Origin: Tidjanibacter sp.
Lineage (GTDB): Bacteria > Bacteroidota > Bacteroidia > Bacteroidales > Rikenellaceae
NCBI GenBank assembly: GCA_017379955.1
Contig: JAFNVE010000178.1
Location: 1 to 6,075, forward strand
Reading direction: 5' to 3'
DNA: 6,075 nt
Below the pieces are notes generated by a model. It saw nothing but the letters and a program-made list of their open reading frames with translations. It did no database searches and was not told where the DNA came from. Both the position numbers and the translations under genes were made by a program. Position 1 is the stretch's first letter, and every line of letters begins with the position of its first letter. Below are positions 1-5,466 of this stretch, in pieces.

Positions 1-124
1 AAAAAGTCATATGATTGAGGGATTTTTGTGCATCGTGCAGCAAGACAAAGCGGAGTTTACTTGAAGTAAATGAGCATTTGGATTGCAAGGGATGTGCAAA
101 AAGCACCAATCAGATGGCTTTTAT
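1..124. other. Gene-poor segment left of the rpsU terminator
   Basis: No gene can be supported here. On the plus strand only one frame is open from the window edge, ending at a TGA at 62-64. It could be the last 20 codons of a gene lying to the left, but the residues match no family I recognise. Minus-strand starts at 10, 33 and 77 either run straight off the window edge or stop within a few codons. The segment contains a perfect 15-base palindrome at 56-70 (TTTACTT-G-AAGTAAA). It could also be a dispersed intergenic repeat, but one copy alone cannot show that. Confidence 0.4.
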
Positions 125-158
125 AAAAAAAATAGAGGTCAAAAGACCTCTATTTTTT
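125..158 (-). terminator. Intrinsic terminator of rpsU, possibly bidirectional
   Basis: A ten-base perfect inverted repeat (AATAGAGGTC at 131-140, GACCTCTATT at 145-154) encloses an AAAA loop. A/T pairing of 127-130 with 155-158 extends the stem to 14 pairs. On the minus strand the hairpin starts right after the rpsU TAG (159-161) and is followed by a run of T, the layout of a Rho-independent terminator. The plus strand also ends in a T run (153-158), so it could stop transcription arriving from the left too. That both directions work is an inference from symmetry. Confidence 0.88.
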
Positions 159-353
159 CTACTCCTCCTCCATGCGGTGCAACTTCTCTACATAAACAGC
201 GTGCATCATAGCATCGCGCTTAGCAATCGAAGGCTTGGTGAAGTACTGACGGCGACGGAGCTCCTTCAAAACACCGGTACGCTCGTATTTTCTCTTAAAT
301 TTCTTGAGAGCGCGCTCGATGTTCTCGCCCTCTTTGATAGGCATGATAATCAT
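159..353 (-). CDS. rpsU: Small ribosomal subunit protein bS21
   Basis: This encodes a 64-residue basic protein of the 30S subunit, the usual length for Bacteroidetes bS21. The N-terminal motif PIKEGENIERALKKFKRK and the later TGVLKELRRRQ and KPS segments are diagnostic of the family. In the Bacteroidetes ribosome bS21, with bS6 and bS18, holds the 16S rRNA tail and masks the anti-Shine-Dalgarno; a tyrosine near position 54 is reported to contact that tail, and residue 54 here is Tyr (HAVY). The frame stays open upstream to 419, but family alignment begins at MIIMPIKEG, so the ATG at 351-353 is chosen. No Shine-Dalgarno precedes it; the leader is A-rich. The gene is downstream of the HhH gene on the same strand, has its own likely promoter, and is followed at once by a terminator. 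The last codons, GAG GAG GAG TAG, are purine-rich by coding need. Confidence 0.96.
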   Translation of the reverse strand: MIIMPIKEGENIERALKKFKRKYERTGVLKELRRRQYFTKPSIAKRDAMMHAVYVEKLHRMEEE

Positions 354-398
354 AGTTGTAATTTTTTTATTTTTATTGTTTAAATTTTCTGTTTGTTG

Positions 399-418
399 TG
401 CGACTTTTGCCTGTCGCA
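399..418 (-). promoter_or_regulatory. Hairpin at the 5' end of the rpsU leader
   Basis: The minus strand contains TGCGAC, an eight-base spacer (AGGCAAAA) and GTCGCA, giving a six-pair GC-rich stem in an otherwise A/T-rich leader. It lies 46 bases upstream of the rpsU start codon and just downstream of the likely -7 element at 424-431, so it would sit at or near the RNA 5' end. A role in mRNA stability or in feedback control by bS21 is possible but is only inferred from position. Confidence 0.4.
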
Positions 419-423
419 AGGCT

Positions 424-431
424 CAAAAATA
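424..431 (-). promoter_or_regulatory. Likely rpsU promoter, -7 element
   Basis: The minus strand reads TATTTTTG, which fits the Bacteroidetes -7 consensus TAnnTTTG. It directly abuts the TAG stop of the upstream helix-hairpin-helix gene (432-434), and predicts a start near 418-420 and a leader of about 65 bases. I see no TTTG -33 element 19-21 bases further upstream, so the match is only half of the consensus. If real, it lets rpsU be transcribed independently of the ubiD operon. Confidence 0.45.
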
Positions 432-1571
432 CTACTCTATGGGGCTGAAATGAAGATATGGGGAGAGCTTTTCTGCCTCCTCAGCGGTCAATGTATTGTC
501 CAAAATCATATCTTCAATAGTACTCCAACCTCCTTTCAATTGTCTGTTTTTGAGTATTTTACGCAGTCGTCTGGGCGTCATATATGGATGATTCTCCAAA
601 CTTTCTGGGCGTGCAAAGTTAATATCTATTTTTGATATTTTGCAACTATCCACAAAAATTTGTGTAATAATTTGTTCGTAATTCCTCTCCGTCATCACCG
701 CAAGGTCAGCAAGTTGCTCCACTTTGGCAAATCCACCGAGCCTCTCGCGGTAGGCGATTATATCGTTTGCCGTGCGTGCACCGATGCCTCTGACAGTGAC
801 CAGAGTTGCCGAATCGGCACTGTTGATATCTATCAACTCAGGCACTAACGACTCCTCCGCCAATGGGTCTGACAGGTCGAACACCAATGCCTCCGCAATC
901 ACATCGAGTACCTCCAACGGCAGATAGCGACACTCCTCCAACTCAGTCACCGAGCGCACACCGCCACGCTCCTCACACCAACGCGCCACAGCCTCCGCCT
1001 GACGCACCGAGCAGCCAAGGGCCACCCACTCCTCCACACTGAGGGCGTTAGGGTCAATCGTAGGATTGTCGGCAAGGTAGGCAGTCGCCTTCTCGGCAGG
1101 GGTCATACGCTCGCGGCGACTATCCGAAACAGTAGCTTCTGCACGCTCCGTACGCTCAAAGGGTTTCAACTTAAACTCCTCACCAATAATAATATATGGT
1201 TTAAGGGCGGCATATATCGAGTCGGTTATGCCGTAGCAGGTCGCAAAGTCTTCGGGTATCTCAAATCGCTTGCCACGCTCACGATATTTCACCACACCGG
1301 CAGCGGTGCTGGCACTAAGCCCAAGCGCACGAAACTCCTCAAAGGTGGCGGTATTCGGGTCAAAGGGAGAGAGGACAATCTCTGCCACCTCAACACTATC
1401 TGCCACCCTGCCACTTCTATCTATCTGAGGCTTCTCAAATGCTCTATCCTTAAAATCGTAGAAGTTCGGCGACCAATTTGCGTTATAGATAATAATCGCC
1501 ATCGTCACTATTGATGGGGCCACAAAGGCCAATGCTCGAGCCTCACCCCACGAGAAGAGTGGCTTTTTCAT
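432..1571 (-). CDS. Membrane-anchored tandem helix-hairpin-helix protein (ComEA-like repeats)
   Basis: A 379-residue protein with a short basic N-terminus, one hydrophobic segment at about residues 13-29 (signal anchor), a charged linker, then about four related helix-hairpin-helix units at roughly 68-129, 171-231, 246-307 and 314-375. The pattern 'D-x-N-x-A/S ... L ... G-hydrophobic ... A ... I/V-x-x-[YWR] ... G-G/R-F ... hydrophobic' recurs; the third unit is the most canonical (INSADSATLVTVRGIG followed by ARTANDIIAYRE). A second linker at about 131-168 is rich in Glu, Lys and Arg. Such units bind the DNA backbone in ComEA and other DNA-handling proteins, so a membrane-tethered DNA-binding role is possible, but three of the four units lack the GIG hairpin and may instead mediate protein contacts. 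The start overlaps the ubiD stop by four bases (ATGA), indicating translational coupling. Exact function is unknown. Confidence 0.85.
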   Translation of the reverse strand: MKKPLFSWGEARALAFVAPSIVTMAIIIYNANWSPNFYDFKDRAFEKPQIDRSGRVADSVEVAEIVLSPFDPNTATFEEFRALGLSASTAAGVVKYRERGKRFEIPEDFATCYGITDSIYAALKPYIIIGEEFKLKPFERTERAEATVSDSRRERMTPAEKATAYLADNPTIDPNALSVEEWVALGCSVRQAEAVARWCEERGGVRSVTELEECRYLPLEVLDVIAEALVFDLSDPLAEESLVPELIDINSADSATLVTVRGIGARTANDIIAYRERLGGFAKVEQLADLAVMTERNYEQIITQIFVDSCKISKIDINFARPESLENHPYMTPRRLRKILKNRQLKGGWSTIEDMILDNTLTAEEAEKLSPYLHFSPIE

Positions 1572-3352
1572 CGCTCAGCCCCCTCTCCGTCGCACAGCGG
1601 CAGATAGTGGAGCGATGGCGAGGCGAGGTACTCACCCAATCCATACTCAGCCCACCTACTATCCACAAGTTCGATAGTCGACAGCGACGAAGTCACAGGG
1701 TTGGGCCAACGCGAAGGCATACCTTCCGCACCTGCTCTCTTGGAGCGACCATCTATCACTAAGTGGTTGTCCTTCACTACAATATCTCGGTCTGCCTCTA
1801 TATTTCCGGCCACAAACCATAGCAACTCCTCGGGCGAAAGACCACTTGCCGACGGCTCGACCACAACGATATATTTTCGCTCTGCCGTAGCCACCAACTG
1901 CTCCACATCGAGTTTTTTTCCAATCTCGTGATAGCATACCTCGACGCTCCAACGCTCGTACTCATTATCAAAATTCTTCTCGCCATCGGGGATTGTAGTC
2001 GTCAGGTCGAGAGCAAATTTGCCACCCACACCAATCTCCGGTGTTGCGTGGTCGAGCACATCGAGCACACCACGCGAGCGAATCACCGAACGGCTCAGAT
2101 CCGCTCCTCGCACGAGGGCACTGAGCAAATCCAAATCACGAACACGACCCGACTCGGAGGAGGTCAGGAGCATCAGTTTATTAAACATCATCTGCCCTGC
2201 TCCCCACATCGACGAAGCCACCTTCGCCCCCTGCCCAGCATAGGAACAATCGACCTCCAAGAGTGCCAGATTGTGCGACACACCGGCTATCGGCAACCAC
2301 ATATCGCGAATCTCTGGTTGCATCAGCAACCTTATGGGTGCCAAGAAGATACGCTCGGTTGCCTCGGATATATATGCATCCTCTTGAGGAGGCACGCCGA
2401 CAATCGTAGCGGGCCATACAGCATCCTTACGATGGGTGATTGCAGTGACGTGCAGTCGGGGGTAGAGGTCGGTCAGAGAGTAGAAACCCGTATGGTCGCC
2501 AAAAGGCCCCTCAACACTCAGCGGCTCGGCAGTATCGACATAGCCCTCAATGATAAAATCGCAGTCGGCAGGGACATAGAGGTCGTTGGTCAGACACTTC
2601 ACCATACGCACTGCGCGCCCACGCAGAAAGCCCGCCAAGAGATACTCATCGATACCGTCAGGCAGGGGTGCAGTTGCGCTGTAAGTATAGGCAGGGTCGC
2701 CACCGAGAGCCACCGCCACAGGCATACGCTCTCCTCGCGCCTTCCACCCTGCGTAGTGGTGCGCACCTGTCTTATGGCGGTGCCAATGGAGTCCCGCAGT
2801 ATGGTCGTCGAAAATCTGCATTCGGTACATACCCACATTTCGCACGCCTCGTTCGGGATGCACGGTATGCACAAGAGGCAGAGTGATAAACCTACCGCCA
2901 TCGGCAGGCCAGCATTTCAGCGCAGGGAGCATAGAGAGTCGCGCCTCATCGCCAAGATGCACCACCTGCTGACACTCTCCCCTGCCCTTACGGCGCACGG
3001 GGAACCACTTTGCCACGTCGCCCAGCAGAGGCAGTACCGCCATCTTATCACCCAACGAATCCTTGGGCGAAGTGACAGCCGCCACCAACGACTCTATGCG
3101 TGCAGGGAGTTCGCTCAGGTCGTTGTAACCCAGCGCACGAGCCATACGACTACGCGAGCCGAAGAGATTGGTAATCACGGGGAAAGGTCTGTCGGTGCGG
3201 GTAAATAGGAGTGCACGGCCACCGCCTTCGCTCTTGGACTCGCGGTCGGTAATCTCCGCTATTTCGAGTTCGCTCGACACCTCTGCCTCAATACGCACAA
3301 GTTCGCCTGCTGCCTCCAACTCCGCTATATATGCCTGCAAATTTTTATACAT
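1568..3352 (-). CDS. ubiD: UbiD-family prenylated-FMN-dependent decarboxylase (probably menaquinone biosynthesis, MqnL-like)
   Basis: A 594-residue cytosolic enzyme of the UbiD family, which uses prenylated FMN to remove a carboxylate from aromatic or unsaturated acids. Family motifs run in the expected order: NVGMYRMQ (172-179, holding the metal/prFMN-binding Asn172 and the conserved Arg177), HWHRHKTGAHHY (189-200), a metal-ligand glutamate in IIEGYVD (Glu269) and the catalytic EGPFGDHTGFY (281-291). The second acidic position of the Arg-Glu-Glu set is Asp286, as in E. coli UbiD. It is longer than E. coli UbiD (about 500 residues); the extra C-terminal part (about 490-585, with DGRSKR and SPSLHY) resembles the futalosine-pathway MqnL-type decarboxylases, hence the menaquinone suggestion. 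The exact substrate cannot be read from sequence, and no UbiX prenyltransferase is in the window. The gene leads a minus-strand operon with the HhH gene and has a near-consensus promoter upstream. The first ATG (3350-3352) begins the family-typical MYKNLQAYI. Confidence 0.92.
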   Translation of the reverse strand: MYKNLQAYIAELEAAGELVRIEAEVSSELEIAEITDRESKSEGGGRALLFTRTDRPFPVITNLFGSRSRMARALGYNDLSELPARIESLVAAVTSPKDSLGDKMAVLPLLGDVAKWFPVRRKGRGECQQVVHLGDEARLSMLPALKCWPADGGRFITLPLVHTVHPERGVRNVGMYRMQIFDDHTAGLHWHRHKTGAHHYAGWKARGERMPVAVALGGDPAYTYSATAPLPDGIDEYLLAGFLRGRAVRMVKCLTNDLYVPADCDFIIEGYVDTAEPLSVEGPFGDHTGFYSLTDLYPRLHVTAITHRKDAVWPATIVGVPPQEDAYISEATERIFLAPIRLLMQPEIRDMWLPIAGVSHNLALLEVDCSYAGQGAKVASSMWGAGQMMFNKLMLLTSSESGRVRDLDLLSALVRGADLSRSVIRSRGVLDVLDHATPEIGVGGKFALDLTTTIPDGEKNFDNEYERWSVEVCYHEIGKKLDVEQLVATAERKYIVVVEPSASGLSPEELLWFVAGNIEADRDIVVKDNHLVIDGRSKRAGAEGMPSRWPNPVTSSLSTIELVDSRWAEYGLGEYLASPSLHYLPLCDGEGAER

Positions 3353-3383
3353 TTTTGTTCATTTTGCGTGGTTACGGGAACGC

Positions 3384-3407
3384 CCCTTGGACAGTGAAAA
3401 TCCAGGG
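3384..3407 (-). promoter_or_regulatory. Hairpin in the ubiD leader
   Basis: On the minus strand CCC-TGGA (3407-3401) pairs with TCCA-A-GGG (3391-3384), a seven-pair stem with one bulged A and a nine-base loop. It would lie within the roughly 60-base 5' leader predicted from the promoter at 3422-3453. The GGG arm can alternatively pair with CCC at 3376-3378 through a four-base loop, so a two-state switch is conceivable. No known riboswitch class is recognised. Confidence 0.3.
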
Positions 3408-3421
3408 ACTAAAAGTTGTAA

Positions 3422-3453
3422 CAAATTTAGTATTTTTTCCTCACACCTCCAAA
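3422..3453 (-). promoter_or_regulatory. Bacteroidetes-type promoter for the ubiD-HhH operon
   Basis: The minus strand contains TTTG (3453-3450), exactly 20 bases, then TAAATTTG (3429-3422). This matches the Bacteroidetes vegetative sigma consensus TTTG-N19-21-TAnnTTTG at both elements and in spacing. Transcription should start near 3415-3418, leaving a leader of about 62-65 bases before the ubiD ATG at 3352. Confidence 0.72.
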
Positions 3454-3482
3454 AAAGCACCCAATCTGTTACCTGACTAACA

Positions 3483-3497
3483 ATTTTATTATAAAAT
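3483..3497. promoter_or_regulatory. AT-rich palindrome upstream of the mutA promoter
   Basis: ATTTTA, three bases (TTA), TAAAAT form a perfect inverted repeat. It ends about 25 bases before the mutA -7 element, i.e. just upstream of where a -33 element would lie. A regulator operator is possible; in such AT-rich sequence chance occurrence is also quite likely. Confidence 0.25.
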
Positions 3498-3522
3498 AAG
3501 GTATAACTTACCAAAAAATTAG

Positions 3523-3530
3523 TACATTTG
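3523..3530 (+). promoter_or_regulatory. Likely mutAB promoter, -7 element
   Basis: TACATTTG matches the Bacteroidetes -7 consensus TAnnTTTG. The predicted start near 3535 leaves a leader of about 60 bases before the mutA ATG at 3596. No clear TTTG lies 19-21 bases upstream (about 3498-3503), so the -33 element is weak or replaced by activator binding. The leader is far too short for a cobalamin riboswitch. Confidence 0.5.
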
Positions 3531-3554
3531 TGAGTTTGATAGAAACAATACTAT

Positions 3555-3574
3555 TAATTCACAATAATTCACAC
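3555..3574 (+). repeat. Two tandem ten-base repeats in the mutA leader
   Basis: TAATTCACAA (3555-3564) is followed directly by TAATTCACAC (3565-3574), nine of ten bases identical. One-turn (10-base) spacing would suit two protein contacts on the same DNA face, and an RNA role in the 5' leader is also possible. With only two units, chance cannot be excluded. Confidence 0.45.
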
Positions 3575-3595
3575 TACTAACAACAGTTCAAAGTT

Positions 3596-5452
3596 ATGGC
3601 AAATAATGTAGAGAAGCTGTTTGCGGAATTCCCCGAGGTTACTACCGAGCAGTGGGAGGCCGCCATCACAGCAGACCTCAAAGGCGCTGACTACCAGAAG
3701 AAACTGGTATGGCGCACCGACGAGGGTTTCAGCCTTCGTCCCTACTACCGTGCCGAGGACTTGCAGGGTGTGGCTCACTTGGGCAGCAACCCCGGCGAGT
3801 TCCCCTATGTACGCGGTACTAAGAACTCCAACTGCTGGAAGATTCAGCAGAGCATCTTTGTTGAGTGCCCCGCAGAGGCCAACAAGCAGGCTCACAAAGC
3901 CATCGAGAGTGGCGTAGAGAGCCTCGGCATCGGCTTCGCACACGACAAAGCACTCACTGAGAGCGAGTTGGCAACCCTTTTGGAGGGCATCGACCCCACT
4001 AAGACCGAGTTGAGCTTCTGCTCGTGCGGTGGCAAGTGGATTGTAGAGCCCGTTATGAAGTGGGCAGCAGGCTTCGAGAAGGAGGCTGTTCGCATCCTCT
4101 TCAACTTCGACCCCGTTATCTGGGGCTTGTCGATGTTCGGCAAATTCGTTTGCGGTTGCCCCAAGGGTACTCCCTGCTTCAACGAGATTGCTGAGTGGGT
4201 TAAGCAGTACTCGGAGTTCAAGCACGTTCGTTTTGTAGATGTTGACGGTGCATCGTTTGGCAACAGCGGTTCGACCATCGTTCAGGAGTTGGCTTACACT
4301 CTGGCAGCAGGCCACGAGTATGTAGTTAGCCTGATGGAGGCTGGTCTGAGCGTTGAGCAGGCTGCTCGCACCATCTGCTTCGACATGTCGATTACCTCGA
4401 ACTACTTTATGGAGATTGCAAAGTTGCGCGCTGCTCGTATGTTGTGGGCTAACATTATGCAGGCTTACGAGCCCCAGTGCTGCTGCGCTAAGAAGATGTT
4501 CATCCACGCTCGCACTTCGGAGTGGAACCAGACCGTCTACGATCCCTATGTAAATATGTTGCGTGGTACTACCGAGGCTATGAGTGCCGCTATCGGCGGT
4601 GTTCACTCGATGGAGGTTACCCCCTTCGATGCTGCTTACGAGAAACCCACTGAGTTTGCTCAGCGCATCGCTCGCAACGTACAGCTCTTGCTCAAACACG
4701 AGTCGCACTTCGACAACGTAGTTGACCCCGCTGGTGGTTCGTACTACTTGGAGAACCTGACCCAGAGCATTGCTAACGAGGCTTGGAAACTCTTCAAGGA
4801 GATTGAGGATGAGGGTGGTTACATCGAGGCATTCAGCAAGGGTATCATCACCGCAGCTGTTGAGAAGAGTGCAGAGGCTAAGCGTGCTGCTGTGGCTAAG
4901 CGCCGCATCACTCTGCTCGGTACCAACCAGTATCCTAACTTCAACGAGACCGTTGAGCAGGGTGGCAAGGCTTGCTGCTGTGGTTGCGGTACCGTACAGG
5001 AGGATATGCCTCACTTGCGTCCCTTCCGTGGCGGTGAGGAGTTTGAGGCAATGCGCCAGAAGGTTGACCAGAGTGGCAAGGCTCCCAAGGCCTTTATGCT
5101 CACTTGCGGCAACCTCGCAATGGCTCGTGCTCGCGCACAGTTCAGCTGCAACTTCTTCGCTTGCGCTGGTATCAAGGTACAGGACAACACCTTCTTCGCA
5201 TCGGTTGAGGAGGGCGTAGCAGCTGCTAAGGAGGCTGGTGCTGATATCGTTGTTATCTGCTCGTCGGATGACGACTATGCAACCTTGGCTCCCGAGGCTC
5301 AGAAGCTGCTCGGCGATAGCGCAATGTTGGTTGTAGCAGGTGCTCCCGCTTGCCAGCCCGAGTTGGAGGCACAGGGTATCACCAACTACATCAGCGTACG
5401 CCAGAACGTACTCGAAACACTCGCAGACTATCTTAAAAAGTTGGGTATCTAA
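3596..5452 (+). CDS. mutA: Methylmalonyl-CoA mutase small (beta) subunit
   Basis: A 618-residue subunit of the cytosolic heterodimeric mutase that, with MutB and adenosylcobalamin, interconverts succinyl-CoA and (R)-methylmalonyl-CoA in the propionate/succinate route. The N-terminal TIM-barrel half is clear: [12 protein letters not shown] (30-41), [11 protein letters not shown] (48-58), EFPYVRGT (68-75), SSN-type [17 protein letters not shown] (268-284), a [19 protein letters not shown] stretch (315-333) and [10 protein letters not shown] (377-386). The C-terminal cobalamin-fold domain (about 495-618) lacks the DxHxxG cobalamin motif, which marks it as the non-catalytic small subunit. Length fits the family. 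The ATG at 3596 has no Shine-Dalgarno; its leader is A-rich. mutB follows after 14 bases. Oddities: 20 cysteines, many clustered (142/144, 186/188/194, 295-297, 460-462/464). Codon use is strongly biased (mostly CCC for Pro, almost no TTA Leu), suggesting high expression. Confidence 0.96.
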   Translation: MANNVEKLFAEFPEVTTEQWEAAITADLKGADYQKKLVWRTDEGFSLRPYYRAEDLQGVAHLGSNPGEFPYVRGTKNSNCWKIQQSIFVECPAEANKQAHKAIESGVESLGIGFAHDKALTESELATLLEGIDPTKTELSFCSCGGKWIVEPVMKWAAGFEKEAVRILFNFDPVIWGLSMFGKFVCGCPKGTPCFNEIAEWVKQYSEFKHVRFVDVDGASFGNSGSTIVQELAYTLAAGHEYVVSLMEAGLSVEQAARTICFDMSITSNYFMEIAKLRAARMLWANIMQAYEPQCCCAKKMFIHARTSEWNQTVYDPYVNMLRGTTEAMSAAIGGVHSMEVTPFDAAYEKPTEFAQRIARNVQLLLKHESHFDNVVDPAGGSYYLENLTQSIANEAWKLFKEIEDEGGYIEAFSKGIITAAVEKSAEAKRAAVAKRRITLLGTNQYPNFNETVEQGGKACCCGCGTVQEDMPHLRPFRGGEEFEAMRQKVDQSGKAPKAFMLTCGNLAMARARAQFSCNFFACAGIKVQDNTFFASVEEGVAAAKEAGADIVVICSSDDDYATLAPEAQKLLGDSAMLVVAGAPACQPELEAQGITNYISVRQNVLETLADYLKKLGI

Positions 5453-5466
5453 AAACGGAAATTCTT

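Noticed and set aside
159..173. GGAGGAGGAG at the 3' end of rpsU as a Shine-Dalgarno for a following gene.
   Set aside because: It simply encodes the terminal Glu-Glu-Glu; a terminator follows at once and no start codon or gene lies downstream.
15..383. A 122-codon plus-strand open frame starting with TTG.
   Set aside because: It runs through the terminator and antisense to rpsU; the rpsU match on the other strand is decisive.
354..419. A 22-residue N-terminal extension of bS21 starting at 419.
   Set aside because: The extension lies in A/T-rich leader sequence, overlaps the likely transcript start, and has no counterpart in the bS21 family, which begins at the residue encoded at 351-353.
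1928..3208. A 426-codon open frame on the plus strand opposite ubiD.
   Set aside because: It is likewise in register with ubiD codons and explained by the same avoidance of TTA, CTA and TCA; its product is low-complexity and rich in His, Arg and Gln with no recognisable domain.
3531..3595. Possible cobalamin riboswitch before the B12-dependent mutase genes.
   Set aside because: The predicted leader is only about 60 bases and lacks a B12-box-like sequence; cobalamin riboswitches are about 200 bases, and mutase genes are not typical targets.
3569..5014. A 481-codon open frame on the minus strand opposite mutA.
   Set aside because: Its codons are in exact register with mutA codons, so it closes only where mutA uses TTA, CTA or TCA. 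Strong codon bias in mutA avoids these, which keeps the opposite strand open. The translation resembles no family, whereas mutA is unmistakable.
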